A stretch of 64,000 bases of DNA from Romanomermis culicivorax. Its lineage: Eukaryota; Nematoda; Enoplea; Mermithida; Mermithidae. Shown in pieces: positions 10,158 to 22,024 of the stretch (positions are counted from its first letter, which is position 1; each line of letters starts with the position of its first letter). A program made the position numbers and the translations under genes. Location: contig CAWUHX010000254.1 in assembly GCA_963922205.1 (NCBI GenBank), positions 248,001 to 312,000 of the forward strand, given 5' to 3'. The notes beneath the pieces are model-generated. The model had not been told where the DNA came from. It did no database searches and was given only the letters and a program-made list of their open reading frames with translations.

Positions 10158-13100
10158 TTAGAAAATACACATAAAATTAGTCCCAAACAAAACGCGCAAC
10201 AAAAACGATAAAAATGAATTGTTAGTTACAGTAAAAATCGGGTGTTCGCGTAACAAAAGGCATAACAAAAGGGGGGAATTTTTCGTTGTTTTGTGAGGTG
10301 TAATCTGATACGCAAATAAAATCTGCTCGAGATAGTGTGGCCAATCGTCCGGGTCGGTTATTGCGACTCTCCTAATTTGCTCGATTAACGTTCTATTGAA
10401 TCTCTCCACCATATCATTGCATTGCGGGTGGTATGGTGTCGTATTTATTTTCTTTATTTTTAGGAGATCGCACACGTTGCGCATTAACTCGGACATATAC
10501 GCTGAGCCTTGGTCACTCAGCAAATGTTTCGGTGTTCCATGAGTATAAATGATCTTCTCCATGAACGCTTTCACTATTGTATCGGCCTTTTGGTCTGGAA
10601 TGCATTTTGCCTCGACCCATTTCGTGAAATAGTCCATAAATACAATAACGTATGGTCTTTTTTCTCGAAGAGGCGAAATACTGACCACATCAGTTGCTAC
10701 TATCTCCCAAGGGTACGAGACATGTATTGGGTTAAGTGGTTGGATCGGATTTGCTATGGGGCGGCACAGTTGGCAAACGACGCAAGATTTTATCCATTTA
10801 ATAATGTCGTTTTCCATATTTGGCCACCAAAACTTGTTTCCTATTGCAGCGATAATCCTGTCTATTCCCTGGTGCCCCATTAATGTATTGCCGTGATATT
10901 GATGTAAGATGAGGTGTCTAAGTCTTGATGGGATCACTAGTTGGCTTTTTCCATGGGCATTTTCGCGGTATAATACTCCGTTTTCTAAGTGAAAACTATT
11001 AAAGTATTTTTTCGAACTATTTTCGCCAACGTTCCGAAAAATGTCCACCAACTTCGGATCCAATTGTTGTTGCCTCTTAACTAGTTCCAGAGAAAACAGT
11101 TCGGAATCTTTTTTCACTTCCTTCGGTGTTTGATCTATTTCTTGTTGCGTCGGCAGTGGGGGATCAATGAATGTTTCTTGAGTCTCGGGTTCAAGCATTT
11201 GTCTCGTCATGGCTCGAGTTACTGCCATGCATTCAGGTTCCGTACTCAATTTCCCCTCTTCGATTTCTTCCTTTGTTTCTTGTCTCTTGTTTCGAATTTT
11301 TTCCTTTTCTTCGGATCGTGATAAGAAATCTGCGAAAGCGTTTTCTCGTCCCGCTACGTATTCGAATGTATAATTGAATTGACCAAGATATAAAGCCCAT
11401 TTTAACAGCCTTTGATTTTGTTGTTTCTCTGCGGAGAGCCATGTGAGTGGTTTATGATCTGTCCTGATTGTGACCCTAAATCCCATCACGTAGTGCCTAT
11501 ACTGCTTGAACCCGTAAACTACGGCTAAACATTCTCTCTCCGTTGTTGAATATCTTGTCTCGGCGTCATTTAAAACTCTACTCGAGTAGGCTATTGTCCA
11601 TCGATCATTTTCCGTTTCCTGATACAAAATTGCCCCTATCGCTGTTCCTGAGGCATCTGTTTGAATTACAAATCTTGCCGACCCGTCAAATACTGGATAT
11701 CGAAGGAAGGGTGCTGTCATTAGGGCATTCTTTACACTTTCAAAAGCTGCTAACTGCTCCTCTGAAAGTTCAAACTTTTCCTTCCTATTTTTCTTTACGA
11801 GAGCTTTAAATAAGGGCTGGGCGATAAAGGCTAAATTATGAATGAAACATTTAGACCATTGTACTAATCCCAAGAACTTTTGCAGCTGCTTGATGGATTT
11901 AGGTACTTCGAAATTTTTTACCGCTTCTATCTTTTGTGGATCGACTGACATTCCATTCTTGTCCAATATGTGGCCCAAAAATTTCACACTGGCTGGCATA
12001 AAGGAATATTTGTCAGGTTTTAATGTGAGGTTCGCGTTTGTTAGGCATCGAAATATTGTCTCCAAATTTTCTATATGCTCTTCGACAGTTTTGGAAAAAA
12101 TTATGACATCGTCGATATATACTAGGCATATTTTCCATACGTATGGGTACAAAATTCGTTCCATTAGTCGTTGAAATTCCGCGGGAGCATTCTTTAAACC
12201 GAACGGCATCACCTTAAACTGGAACAAGCCTTCTTGACATATAAATGCTGTTTTTTCTTTTGATTCGGAGTGCATCGGTACCTGCCAATACCCCGACTTT
12301 AAATCCAATGTGGAAAAGTACCGTGCTCCTCCTAGCGCATCTAAATAATCATCGATTCGAGGTATCGGAAATTTATCGTCTTTTGTCACTTGATTGATCC
12401 CTCTGTAGTCGACTACTGGTCTCCATGTGCCATCTTTTTTGCCTACTAAAAACAATGGCGCAGCCCAAGGGCTTCTAGAAGGCTCGATGACACCTTTCTC
12501 CATCATATCTTTCACATGTTCTCGAATTATATCCCTTTGCATAATTGGAGCTCTCCAGTAGTGTTTCTGAACAGGTAGTGCGTCTCCTGTATTGATCTTA
12601 TGCTCTGCTTCGTGGGTCATTGTTAAAGGGTCGTTCTTCATGCTAAATGCGTGCCTATGCTTGAGTAAGACATTCATAAGCTGTTGTTGTCCTTCTCTAT
12701 CGACGCTCGATTCTTTTACCAACTGCGTAACAATTTTGACGAATTCTGGTTCGATTTGCCATTGAGTTTGAGGCTCCGATTGCAGTTGATGTATTTTTTC
12801 GTCAAATTCTGGCCCCACGAACTTCGTTTTCGATTTCGCTATCAACTGGTTGCTACGCAATTTGATTCCTTTGTTTGTCTCATTTATGAGTAGGATACGA
12901 AAATTATTGTCTCTAGCGTCCACGATTGAGGCATCGACGTCAAATAAGGTATCTTTCCCCGTCTCTTCCACCACTATGGGACCCTTTGCCCAATCTTTCT
13001 GTGGCCAAACCACAGCTTGCACAAAGGAAGTGGTATTCGGGGGGATATACGTTCCGTTTTTCGTCCAAATAAAGGTTTCTTCGTTCATTTCGGTAATTCG

Positions 13101-14789
13101 CATAACTTGTTCTTGATCCTCGTCACTTTCTAACTCAGGTAGATCTTCTTCTTTGCCTTCTTCTTGTAGAGGTACGTAATCCAGAACCATGGGATTCGTA
13201 GGAATCGGCAAACGCGATGGTATTTGCGCATCGTCGAATAATGTCTCACTAATAATTTGCTTCTCTACATTTGCTAGACGTATGTGGCCGTTTCGAAAAT
13301 CGATAGACGCCTGTATACTAGGATGGGTTAGAAAATCTAGACCCAATATAATACCTTCATTTAGGTTATCTAGTAATGCGAATCTGGCCAGAAAATTCCC
13401 AAAACCAGTTCCGACGTACACGAATGTAGGACCATATGTTGTCACTCGTTTTCCGACAGCCGTTACTACTGAATTTAAGATAGGGAATTTTGTCTTAGGC
13501 GTATTCAGTAGCCTCGACGCTGTATCTGTCCTCATAAAGCTAGATTGCGCTCCCCTATCGATTAGGGCTTTAAATTCTTCTCCACGTATCCTAACGGGTA
13601 TCAATAACGGTTGACATTTGCGGAAATTCTCCAAAAATAGGTGCTCGTTATCATTGGCGAGTCTAGGTTTCGTCTCTGAAGTAGAATTGATAACGTTCCC
13701 CAAGCCTAACTCGTAATTCTCTATCAAAACTCTATCTAATGCTATAATTTCCGGCTTATCTTGTTTTTTAGCCTCTTGTGAATTTATAACATTTACGGAA
13801 TTATTCGGAGGGTTATTCACCGGTTGCGTTGGTGTTACTGGTACAACATTTGGCGGTGGCTGCGGGACGCTATTTTGGCGGTAATAATATGCCACATTTG
13901 GATTCTGTTCGAGGTTATTATTGTGATATGGCACTCGTTGGCCGAAATTCGCAAATCCTGCTCTTCCAGGATTTACAAAGCCGCCGCGATGGTCAAAATT
14001 TCGATTATAAAAATTATTGCCGCGATTCCACGACCTCCCTTGATCCGTTGGTTGGATCAATTCCGGGTGCAGGATAAAACAATTTTCAGACGAATGACTA
14101 TTCGATTTATGGTATGAACAATATGGTCGACGATACGGATTTCCCAAAATTCTATCAGGTAAATTATTATTATATGGTATATTATTAGGATTATTACTGA
14201 CTCCCCAATGATTAAGAGCTTGAGGGCCCTGATTCCTAATTGCTTCATTAACCATTTTCATAATATCCTGTTGAGATAAAGGAGTTTGAAATGCTGGTGG
14301 CGGCGGGAAAACTTGCTGAGGCCGTATAATCTGTTGCTGTTGACCTGTATTACTATCCTGCGGACAAATATGTAAATTATTAAATCTTTTATTTTCATAG
14401 ACTCTATTCAACCGATCATCTTCGCCATCTTCTTGGTCCTCGCTAAATTCCTTCCAGGCCGTCGTATCGGCTTTCAATTTGTTTACGAATTCCGCCAAAG
14501 AGGCGATATTTTTGAATTCGTGGAGCCGACCTTCCATTCGAGTTTGGACGTAAACTGGAGCCCTGTGAAAGTACGTTTCGATAACAATTCTATTCCGTTC
14601 ATTTTCCGTTTTTTGGTAATTCAATAAATGAACATAGTTCTTTATTCGTCGTAGAAAATCCTTTGTAGTCTCCCCTTTGCGTTTTTTCATATCATGTAAC
14701 TCCCTTCTAAGTGCAGGAGTGTCCATTTTGGGGGCAATCATTCTTATCACGCTCGCCTTTCCTTCTTCGTAGCTACTATTCTTGTCCAC
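10158..14789 (-). pseudogene. pol: Element A gag C-terminus and pol (protease, RT, RNase H, integrase)
   Basis: A 1,543-codon frame, open a little upstream of 14789. Order: C-terminal capsid region (residues 1-115), zinc knuckle of the C-x2-H-x4-H-x4-C type (224-237), Gly/Arg/Asn-rich stretch, aspartic protease (about 400-500), reverse transcriptase with YIDD (891-894), RNase H (TDAS 1044, E1084/1086, TDH 1110), and integrase with HHCC zinc region (H1299, H1306, C1336, C1339) and D1367, D1426, E1462. Odd points: the protease motif reads D-R-G-A (411-414) instead of D-S/T-G-A, and the integrase breaks off after the S-P-L/F block, lacking the roughly 140 residues with the GPF/Y-like module seen in element C. 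The copy is probably non-autonomous. Gag and pol are fused here without a stop. Confidence 0.93.
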
Positions 14790-14829
14790 ATACGTCGAAG
14801 TTTCAAAATCGCAACATCGCCAAAGTACT

Positions 14830-15873
14830 TCAATTCTTAGGGTTCTGTATCTTCAGGCTTGAATGTGCCTTCCAAGAGAAATTGAGTATTTCTGCGGCCT
14901 CCATTTTATCCGATATTTCCTTATTCTTCATTCGACCCAAAATTATCTTGATTCTTTTCTCGGGATCTTCACAATATCGTCCATAATCTTGTTGATTCCG
15001 AGGAATACTTCCCGATATAGGTTGTTCCATTCTGCGATTCCACGACGTCGTTGGTATTTCATCCTCCATCCTTCGATATTGTGCACCTTGAGCCTGAGCC
15101 TGGGCGAGGTGATTTTCAAACCAATTTAATTTTCTTTCTAAACTTCTGTCTAAATTGTCTTTAACCGGTTCAGACTGAAGTACTTCCGTATTTTCATGAT
15201 TCAATATTCTTTCGTCGGGCCTCTTATCCGTTTTCTTCATCAATTCTGGCATTTGCTTTTCTACTTCTTCCATTATCTTTCTTGAGTTTTGCTGTTCTTG
15301 TTCCCGAAATTTTTCCTCCCATAACTTGCGTTCCGCTCTTTCTCGCATGAGTTGCTCCAATATTTCTTGTTCTCGTGTCGCCGCCTTTGTTCTTTCCACA
15401 TTAACGGCATTCGTCGATCTATCCACGGCTCTTTGCATTGATTCCAGGATGGCTAAAGTGGCCACATCCTGCAAATTTCCTTTCGTCGGACTTTCGGTTT
15501 CATTCCTCGATTTGGTTTCAATATCAACTTTCGCGTCGATTTCCGGTATTGTAGGCGTATATTTCAAATTATGAAATGATACCACATTCGTTTTCGGAGT
15601 TACATTAATCTTCTCGAAGGATGATACTGAACCCGAGGACGTCTGTATCCCCTGATCCGCATAATCATATGTCTCTGCGTCAATAGTCTGATCTTTGTTG
15701 CTATCATCGGGTGAATTTGCAAATTTCTTTGCTACTTGTTCAATCGTTGCTTCCATGTTTGCCATTTGTTCAGCTTGATCCTCTTTATTCAATTCCGTTT
15801 GCGATAATGTTACTTTCGGTCGTCGTCCAGGTTGCTTTCGTACCGTTAATTTCGGCTTCGATACTTTCTTCAT
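14830..15873 (-). pseudogene. gag: Element A gag, N-terminal part (frameshifted)
   Basis: 347 codons from an ATG 30 bases after the primer-binding site. It is charged and coiled-coil-like (long Arg/Glu/Gln-rich stretch around residues 150-230) and ends at a TGA at 14830. The capsid homology with element D Gag continues in the next frame (+1 relative), which is open from about 14857, so the two frames overlap by about 25 nt. Because the shift falls inside the capsid domain, a one-base indel is more likely than programmed frameshifting. The strongest support for gag identity is colinearity with the intact 669-codon gag of element D. Confidence 0.75.
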
Positions 15874-15887
15874 CTTTTACCTTTGTA

Positions 15888-15903
15888 GCTGTACAAGTCA
15901 CCA
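15888..15903 (-). promoter_or_regulatory. Element A primer-binding site (putative)
   Basis: One base after the 5' LTR the minus strand reads TGGTGACTTGTACAGC. It begins with the TGG that pairs with the CCA end of a tRNA. I cannot name the tRNA. Confidence 0.6.
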
Positions 15904-15904
15904 A

Positions 15905-16738
15905 TGTCGTATTAAGGTGCTCGTATGCCCTCGGCTGCCTACCTGCGGTTCTTGGGAGATCCAATCTGGTACGACCCCTGACGCTAACCCGGTACTACAA
16001 ATGGTCCTACTGCTGTGAGTTGAGACTTGATGTACGTGAACGTTTATTGGTGAGCGAAACACAACAGGTAGTAGAATACAACGATGAATGTAAGTACGAA
16101 CCAAAAGTGCAGAGTGCCAAAAGTACAAACGCTGGCGCCTTCAACCTCCCTAGTCGGCTGATCCTTCTTTTGTCCCTGAGCAACGAGCCACAGGGCCAAT
16201 AGGATATCTCAGGCCACGGCCTAAGCTGAAACTCTACCAAAAATAAGTAAGCTAACTCAAACCACCACTCACTGGTTCCTTTCCTCAAGATGGAACGTCG
16301 CAAACATCTCAGGCCGCGTCACTACTCAAATTCGCCCGCAGCGCGTACCACGAAATACAAATAAACAAAACGGGGATCCTTTCCTTCGTCACCACCGTCA
16401 AAATAACACAGCGTCCGAATGCTACGGAGCGGACGCCAATATCACACACGGGAGAGGCGATTCTCCAGACGAAAAATATTATTCACAATAATAATAATAA
16501 GAAGAATAAGAAGAATGAATAAAAACGCTGCCGCGCGTCTAACATCGACCTGCAAGTGATATGCAAAACATTTGTGCCAACCATTTATTTATTTTTGACC
16601 AAAAATATGAGTGACACAAACCGTTTTATCGGTTTGTTTACCTGAGAATAAATGAAAACACTTTAGCAATAAATGAACTTTAGAAAATGAAATGATGTAA
16701 TTAGAGGACCAAAGGTCAGAGGAATTGACCCTCTGACA
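15905..16738 (-). repeat. Element A 5' LTR (834 bp)
   Basis: Gap-free match to 3442-4275 with 11 differences, 9 of them CpG against TpG or CpA. It is the promoter-bearing LTR because the primer-binding site lies directly below it. Confidence 0.95.
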
Positions 16739-16984
16739 CTTATGTGATCCATAGAAGCTCTGAGCGAGGCAAACACGTGTGACGAACAAACTGTGCACCA
16801 CTAATTTACACATCCGAAGACTAGTCTGATAAGGTGAAGGCTAACGTTTGAAATTATGTATGATTCGTTCTTCACGAAATTCTGGAAATCGGAGAATGAC
16901 ACAAAGATGTACTGATTAGAAAATCGTTTAGATGACGCTTCTACCGTAGGATTTTGATTTTAAACTTTAAGCGATGGCCTCACA

Positions 16985-17965
16985 AATGGGGTATTCTCAT
17001 GTGAGCGATTCTCAAATGAGCGGATCCCCAAGTGGCCGAATTCTCAATTGAGCGATTCTCATGTGAGCGACTCCCATTTAAGCGAATTCCCAAATGAGTG
17101 AATTCATGGTTGGGCGATTCTAAACGAGCGATATCGAGAATGTAATAACACTTTCTTCGTATTTTCCTTCTTTACCTTATATTTTTCTCTGTATGTGTTT
17201 CTTTTTTCTTTCGTTTCTGTGTATTGCTTATGTTTTCGTTTATGTATGTTTTTACATTTTCATCTTGTGTCTCTGCTTTCTTTCCTTTTCGTTTTTCTTT
17301 TTATCTTCTTTTTTCCTTTTTGTTCCACTACAAATTACAAGTTGTCATTTTTAATAAGGATAGCCTCTCTTATAGTACTTATACAATGCATCATGCTCTA
17401 TTTCCTTTATAACTTTATCCATTGCGATTTTTTCTTCATGACTTTTCATCTTAAATTTTTCCTGATTCATTCTTTTTATTGTTCTTTTTCACATTTTTTC
17501 TTTCTTCTTTCTTGCCACTGTTTTCCTGGTTTTTTTAATGCTTTTCCATCTATTTTCACTTATCTTTAATGTCTTCATTTTTGTTGACGTTTGCTTTCTC
17601 TTGATGTTTTGTTTCTTCCAGTATTCTTTTGTTTATGTTTTTATGATGATATTCACACAATGATCAAAGACACAAGCATGTCAAACTGTACAAGAATTAT
17701 ACAGGAGACTGCGGCTATTTAAAATGACAGCTTGTAAGGTGTTGTTTCATGAGCATGCCAAAAAAAACAAAAATAAAACAAAGTAAAGAGAAAAGATGAA
17801 ACGTTGAAACATACATAAACGAAAACATTAACAATACACCCAGAAAAGGAAAGAAAAAAGAATCACATACAAAGAAAAATAAAAGATAAAGAAGGAAAAT
17901 AGGAAGGAAGTGTTATTACATCCTCGATTAAGGATTCGCTCACTTGGGGGTCACTCAACTGGGAA
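16985..17965. mobile_element. Foldback-type element with long inverted arms
   Basis: The left arm (about 16985-17400) and right arm (about 17660-17965) are inverted copies of each other. The tips are made of direct repeats of about 17 bases built on GAGCGATTCYCA; inside follow ATCGAGAATGTAATAACAC and a long T/C-rich part. A loop of about 250 bp remains. No transposase is encoded. Such arms with tandem-repeat tips are typical of foldback elements. It lies in an insulin-like gene intron and has a counterpart at 26699-27625. Confidence 0.65.
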
Positions 17966-18269
17966 TATACCTCGCAAATCTTCAGTAGCAGCAATACAAC
18001 AGTTAATGCTTTGTGATTTTACTGCTTAGAATTTACAGTATTTTGACATGTGAAAAAAATCCCCGAAGAGATTTACTCATAATTGAAGTCAACAATCTCC
18101 GAACGAGATCAAACCTCTACTCAAGGATGAATATGTTTGCAGAAGTTCAACCTATAATTTTTTCTAGAAATTTTGTGCATGAACTTTCCGTTCGCGGCTC
18201 AACACAGCATACAGGCATGTTTACCAAATGCTTGAAATTTGACTTGACAGATGAAAAAGTTCTGCTTAC

Positions 18270-18441
18270 TGGACCGCTGCCGGTTCGCAGTCAAACATTT
18301 ACAGAATTTATGGAGCAGTATCACCAGTCGTTCGCCGCAACGTTGATATTGTTGCATTTCTGGTTTCTCTGCTGACGACTGCGTTGTAAATAATTGCGTT
18401 ATCATTAACACCAAAGCCGGCGAATATTGTATCAATAGCAT
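18270..18441 (-). CDS. Insulin-like peptide gene ILP-a, exon 1 (signal peptide and B chain)
   Basis: ATG at 18441 opens 57 codons plus one base and ends at a good donor (A then GTAAGCAG), phase 1. Residues 1-24 form a hydrophobic signal peptide with likely cleavage after SSA. The B chain follows with CGERLVILLHKFCKC: C-G-x2-L and C-x11-C spacing as in insulin B chains, plus an extra cysteine (C35, C47, C49). The B chain is identical to that of ILP-b exon 1, while the signal peptide differs. Its exon 2 would lie left of the window: the intron contains the foldback element, all of element A and unit 0. Insulin-like peptides are secreted ligands of insulin-receptor-type kinases controlling growth and metabolism. 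Whether this copy is still expressed across a huge intron is unknown. Confidence 0.85.
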
Positions 18442-18744
18442 TTTTTAAATTTTCTGAGAATAGTAAAAAACTCAAGAGCTAGATTATTGAGTCACATCCA
18501 GAACTCCTTTTCTCAGCATAGCAGAGTGTGAAAGATTCAAGCCTTTTCCATTTTTTTCATTCCCTGAATTTTCATTGATGGCAAAGAGAACCTGGAGGGA
18601 AAATTTTCTTTTACCATTCAAAAAAGCCTATCAATTAATATGGAATTTGTTGCCTTTTAGAATAAAAAACTGTGAATTGTTGAGAGTGGCCACAGCAGAC
18701 ACCTCAACTGAGATCTGTTGCAAATCGAGAGCACTTTTTCGGTC

Positions 18745-18813
18745 GCTCTCGGTTGGTTAGAGCATGTAGACGGTAGCTACAAGGTCCATAGTCCGAGTCC
18801 CGGACCGAGCCCA
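18745..18813 (+). pseudogene. tRNA-like sequence
   Basis: About 69 nt with a B-box-like GTCCGAGTCC, a D-arm-like GGTTGGTTAGAGCA and ends that can pair (GCTC...GAGC). It is repeated at 28408-28474 with changes in the T arm. It could be a decayed tRNA or the head of a tRNA-derived SINE. It lies about 300 bp upstream of the insulin-like start codon, on the other strand. Confidence 0.35.
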
Positions 18814-21683
18814 GCTTTTACTGATGTCCCTAGCAACGGGAATAGGTTGCCTCGATTGACTTCATCATTAGTTCATAAACTATTCTCTGATATTCCCCAC
18901 AATGGTATACGATATGCATATTTGTCAGATTTTCCTCGTGCGGACTAATGAAACATATCTCAAAATTTTGCTCACACATGGGGTCTTCCATAACTACGCA
19001 CGATCAGTCAGTCTGAGTGGGGTTAAACTGGGATTTTGTCGGGTAGGTAAATAGTAAATATATATTAACTGGTTTTCTTTGAGAATACCCAAGCAAGAAA
19101 GCTTAAACGACCCAAATCTGTTAGTAGCAACTTGGTTCCTGTCAAAAAAGTGCAAATCGATTAGCCTCTGTGTTACATCGACTGGTAGCAACTCAAACAT
19201 GGTTTCAAAAAACCAGGCAGTAAATGCTCATCTGCCTAAAATCCATGTGTGGTGAATGAGCATCCTCTAGACCTGGTAGGGGTAAAACCCTCAAGGAGGT
19301 GTGGCCTTCAGCACCCATCTCCATGGATTGACCCCATGCAGACTATCTTGGCTCCATACAGAATTTTGGCTGACCCCAAGCGTATATCAGCTCCAGTAGA
19401 TTTTAAGTTTGCTTTTTCACACAGGTTACCTTTCTCTGATCGAACCTACAAGGAGCACTAGGATCTAAATATCAAATACGAATGATGAACTTAATTCAAA
19501 AAGCTAAAAACTGCTGCTAGATAAATTAACTCGTTCATTGGCTCGGAAATTTCTGAGTGTGATAATCGACAAAAGCCACTAAGTGTACATATGCGCCAAT
19601 CAACTGAATGGGCTGGTGAGTTGCATATAATTACGGAATTGGAATACAGTAAACCAGCAGCATTTTAATACTTTGCATAACAGGCGAAAAGAATTCGATT
19701 CTAAGAGCATATTTAACATTTTAGAAAGCTATCGGTCATGAGTGGTTCAAAATTCAAATTTAGTGCTATGGTTCACCTAAATAGAGAATTTTTCGAATTG
19801 TTGAAATTCTAAAAGGACGAGGAGAACTTCAATTGTGAATACTACTTACGACAACATAAAAAAGAATGTGATTTTCGACATGCAGAGCTGAAGGCTAAAC
19901 AGTGGGAGTTTTGTTATGCTATATATTTACTCTACTGAATATCATAAAAGACTACGGTCCATCACATTAAATGATACTCGTATATGAAAAATATACCAAA
20001 GACAGGATGATGTCAGCCATCTTTCTAACCAAAAAAATATTCACCCCCCTGTAAGTTCCCAAGTGCATAAAAGGTACCGTTTGTTCTTGCTTTTGGTCAT
20101 TGTTTTATTTTTTACCAAGAGGGCAATAAATCAATTTTGAACAAATAAAATGTCGTGTATATTATTCATGTAGTTATGTAACGCTTTCAGTGAAAAATTC
20201 GGCTTAATTTCAGTGAAAATTAATGTAGACTCAATAGTTTTGCCAATTCCAGGTTCGTTAATCAGGTCCTTTATAATTTTGATGATCTAAATACATTTAC
20301 ATTTAAGCGTAAATAGACAATAGACAATAATCGATTAATGATCAGAAATTGCGCAAGTAACCTTTTTGAAAATTTCTTGCACAAAATTGTTCCACAAAAT
20401 TACTAAAGGCAAAAAACGGTGCTCTGGATCCATTAACTCAATGTGTTTCCGATTCTCCTTCCTATTTATAATAACTATACTGTAAATAATTCAGTCAGTC
20501 AGGTACCAGTCATGTTCCAGTTTAGGGTAGATCTACAATCTATTTTCTGAATGGTGCTGTGCGATCGAAATTCCATATTTACACAAGAAAGTGTCATATA
20601 CTAACTACCGCAGCCTGGTAACTTGGCAATTGCACAAAAAACAAGAGAATGAAAATTTGAATTCAAAGCTATATAAAGTACATACATCAAAATTCAGGTC
20701 ATTTCCATACCGTTTATTCGTTAAAAGGCAGCAAAATAGACCGATGCCCAAATGGAATTTTCATGAAAATTATCATTGGCAGGGTAGGAAAGACTTCACA
20801 GTAGAAATTAAAATGCTTTCGATTATCTCTTACGCACTAATAATGCCATGGCATAAATTTGTAATGGTACAAGCGAAAAATACGTTTCCACAATGGCAAA
20901 AGCCATATGGAATTGACGTGATGTGGCAGGAGCAAGGTATAGGTAACCAAAATGTGTGCTGAAACGTGCTGATGGTGAAGTAGTCGTCTCTAGCTCATCC
21001 GCCAACTGCCACATAAAATTAGCACATCTTTCACATTGATCAATGCTAGTCCCGACCTTTGGCCTAATTTTCAGGGTTAGTGACTTTCAAATGAGCAATT
21101 CCCAAGTCAGCCATTCACATCATACATGTAGTTAGAGGGAAGTGCTATTGGAAATCCCTGCCCTCAAGGTAAATCGTCATCATTTGGATAGCCATTGGGC
21201 AACCCTAGCCCCAGGATTTCCCAATTATTCGTCTTAACAATGCGTGATCAGGTTCTAAAAAATGCAGGAAAAAGTTTCTATATTGTGTCAAGCGACAAAA
21301 AATTTGACTTTGTTTGCACTTTTTGACTAAAATTGGATTATTTTCAGCTTAAAAATTGACATTATTTCTTCGCTTTTCTCTTGTTTTTCTGTAATCAAAT
21401 GCACTAGTGAATCTAAAAATTAACTACACATGAAAAACATGAAGAGACGCTCTCCAGGAACCACCCAGAAAAAAACTGAATTTTTTCACTCTGGTCAAGT
21501 GAGAACTATGATCAAAAATAAATTTACATGGAGAATAATTGGACATAGTTTATATTTTTGTTCAGAAAAAAAGATAGAGACGAAAGGAGGTGAAAAATAC
21601 TCAAAAGTGTCCCTATACGCGGTTCTAAGGAGGGGAAGGAACGGTTAATAGCCACGTGCTCCAGGCCCATACAATAAACCTGT

Positions 21684-22024
21684 GGTCGGTTTCATCAAAG
21701 AGACTTAAGCTCCAGTTGAGCTGCAGCTTAAGCTTTAGCTTAACTCTCTATGCTATACCATTGCCGTTAGGCTGCAGCTCACCTGTAGCTTTACTCATAC
21801 ACACAAAACATATAGGGAAAGTTAAGCTGCATCTGAGCTGCACCTTAACGACAATGTTATAATATACAGAGTTAAGCTATAGATCAGCTGCAGCTTAACT
21901 TTCACAATATGTTTTGTGTGCATGAGTTAAGCTACGGCTGAGCTGCAGCTTAACGGCAATGGTATAACATACAGAGTTAAGCACCAGCTTAAGCTGCAGC
22001 TCAAGTCTCTTTGATGAAACCGCC
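21684..22024. mobile_element. Hairpin (snap-back) element of about 340 bp
   Basis: The left half is the near-perfect reverse complement of the right half. Ends read GGTTTCATCAAAGAGACTT and its inverse, and the interior repeats AGCTGCAGCTTAAGCT-like motifs around an AAAACATA block. It has no coding capacity. It resembles a snap-back MITE. A second copy is at 52473-52825. Confidence 0.7.

Larger units (their letters stand above)
3442..16738 (-). mobile_element. Element A: complete Ty3/gypsy retrotransposon with exonuclease ORF
   Basis: This 13,297-bp element is bounded by two 834-bp LTRs (TG...CA) and a CTTA target duplication, with all genes on the minus strand. In its sense direction it reads: 5' LTR (16738-15905), primer-binding site, gag, gag-pol with protease, reverse transcriptase, RNase H and integrase, a spacer, a long accessory frame with a DEDDy exonuclease, 3' UTR, polypurine tract and 3' LTR (4275-3442). 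The LTRs differ at 11 of 834 positions, so the insertion is young. It is not intact: gag is frameshifted, the protease motif is altered, the integrase C-terminus is missing and the accessory frame has three stops. It sits in the intron of an insulin-like gene, in the same orientation. Confidence 0.95.

Noticed and set aside
11130-11377. Plus-strand ORFs opposite element A pol
   Set aside because: They are shadows of the pol frame on the other strand.
17195-17569. Phe/Leu-rich ORF resembling a membrane protein
   Set aside because: It is the T/C-rich arm of a foldback element read through; the same low-complexity sequence recurs many times.
19255-19400. Resemblance to U1 snRNA (CCTGGTAGGGG and later GACCCC)
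   Set aside because: The U1 5' end and Sm site are missing and the match is patchy; also repeated at 39105-39240 without better support.
20591-20962. 123-codon ORF in unit 1 and its shorter counterpart at 51424-51642
   Set aside because: The frame is only partly kept between units and nothing recognisable is encoded.
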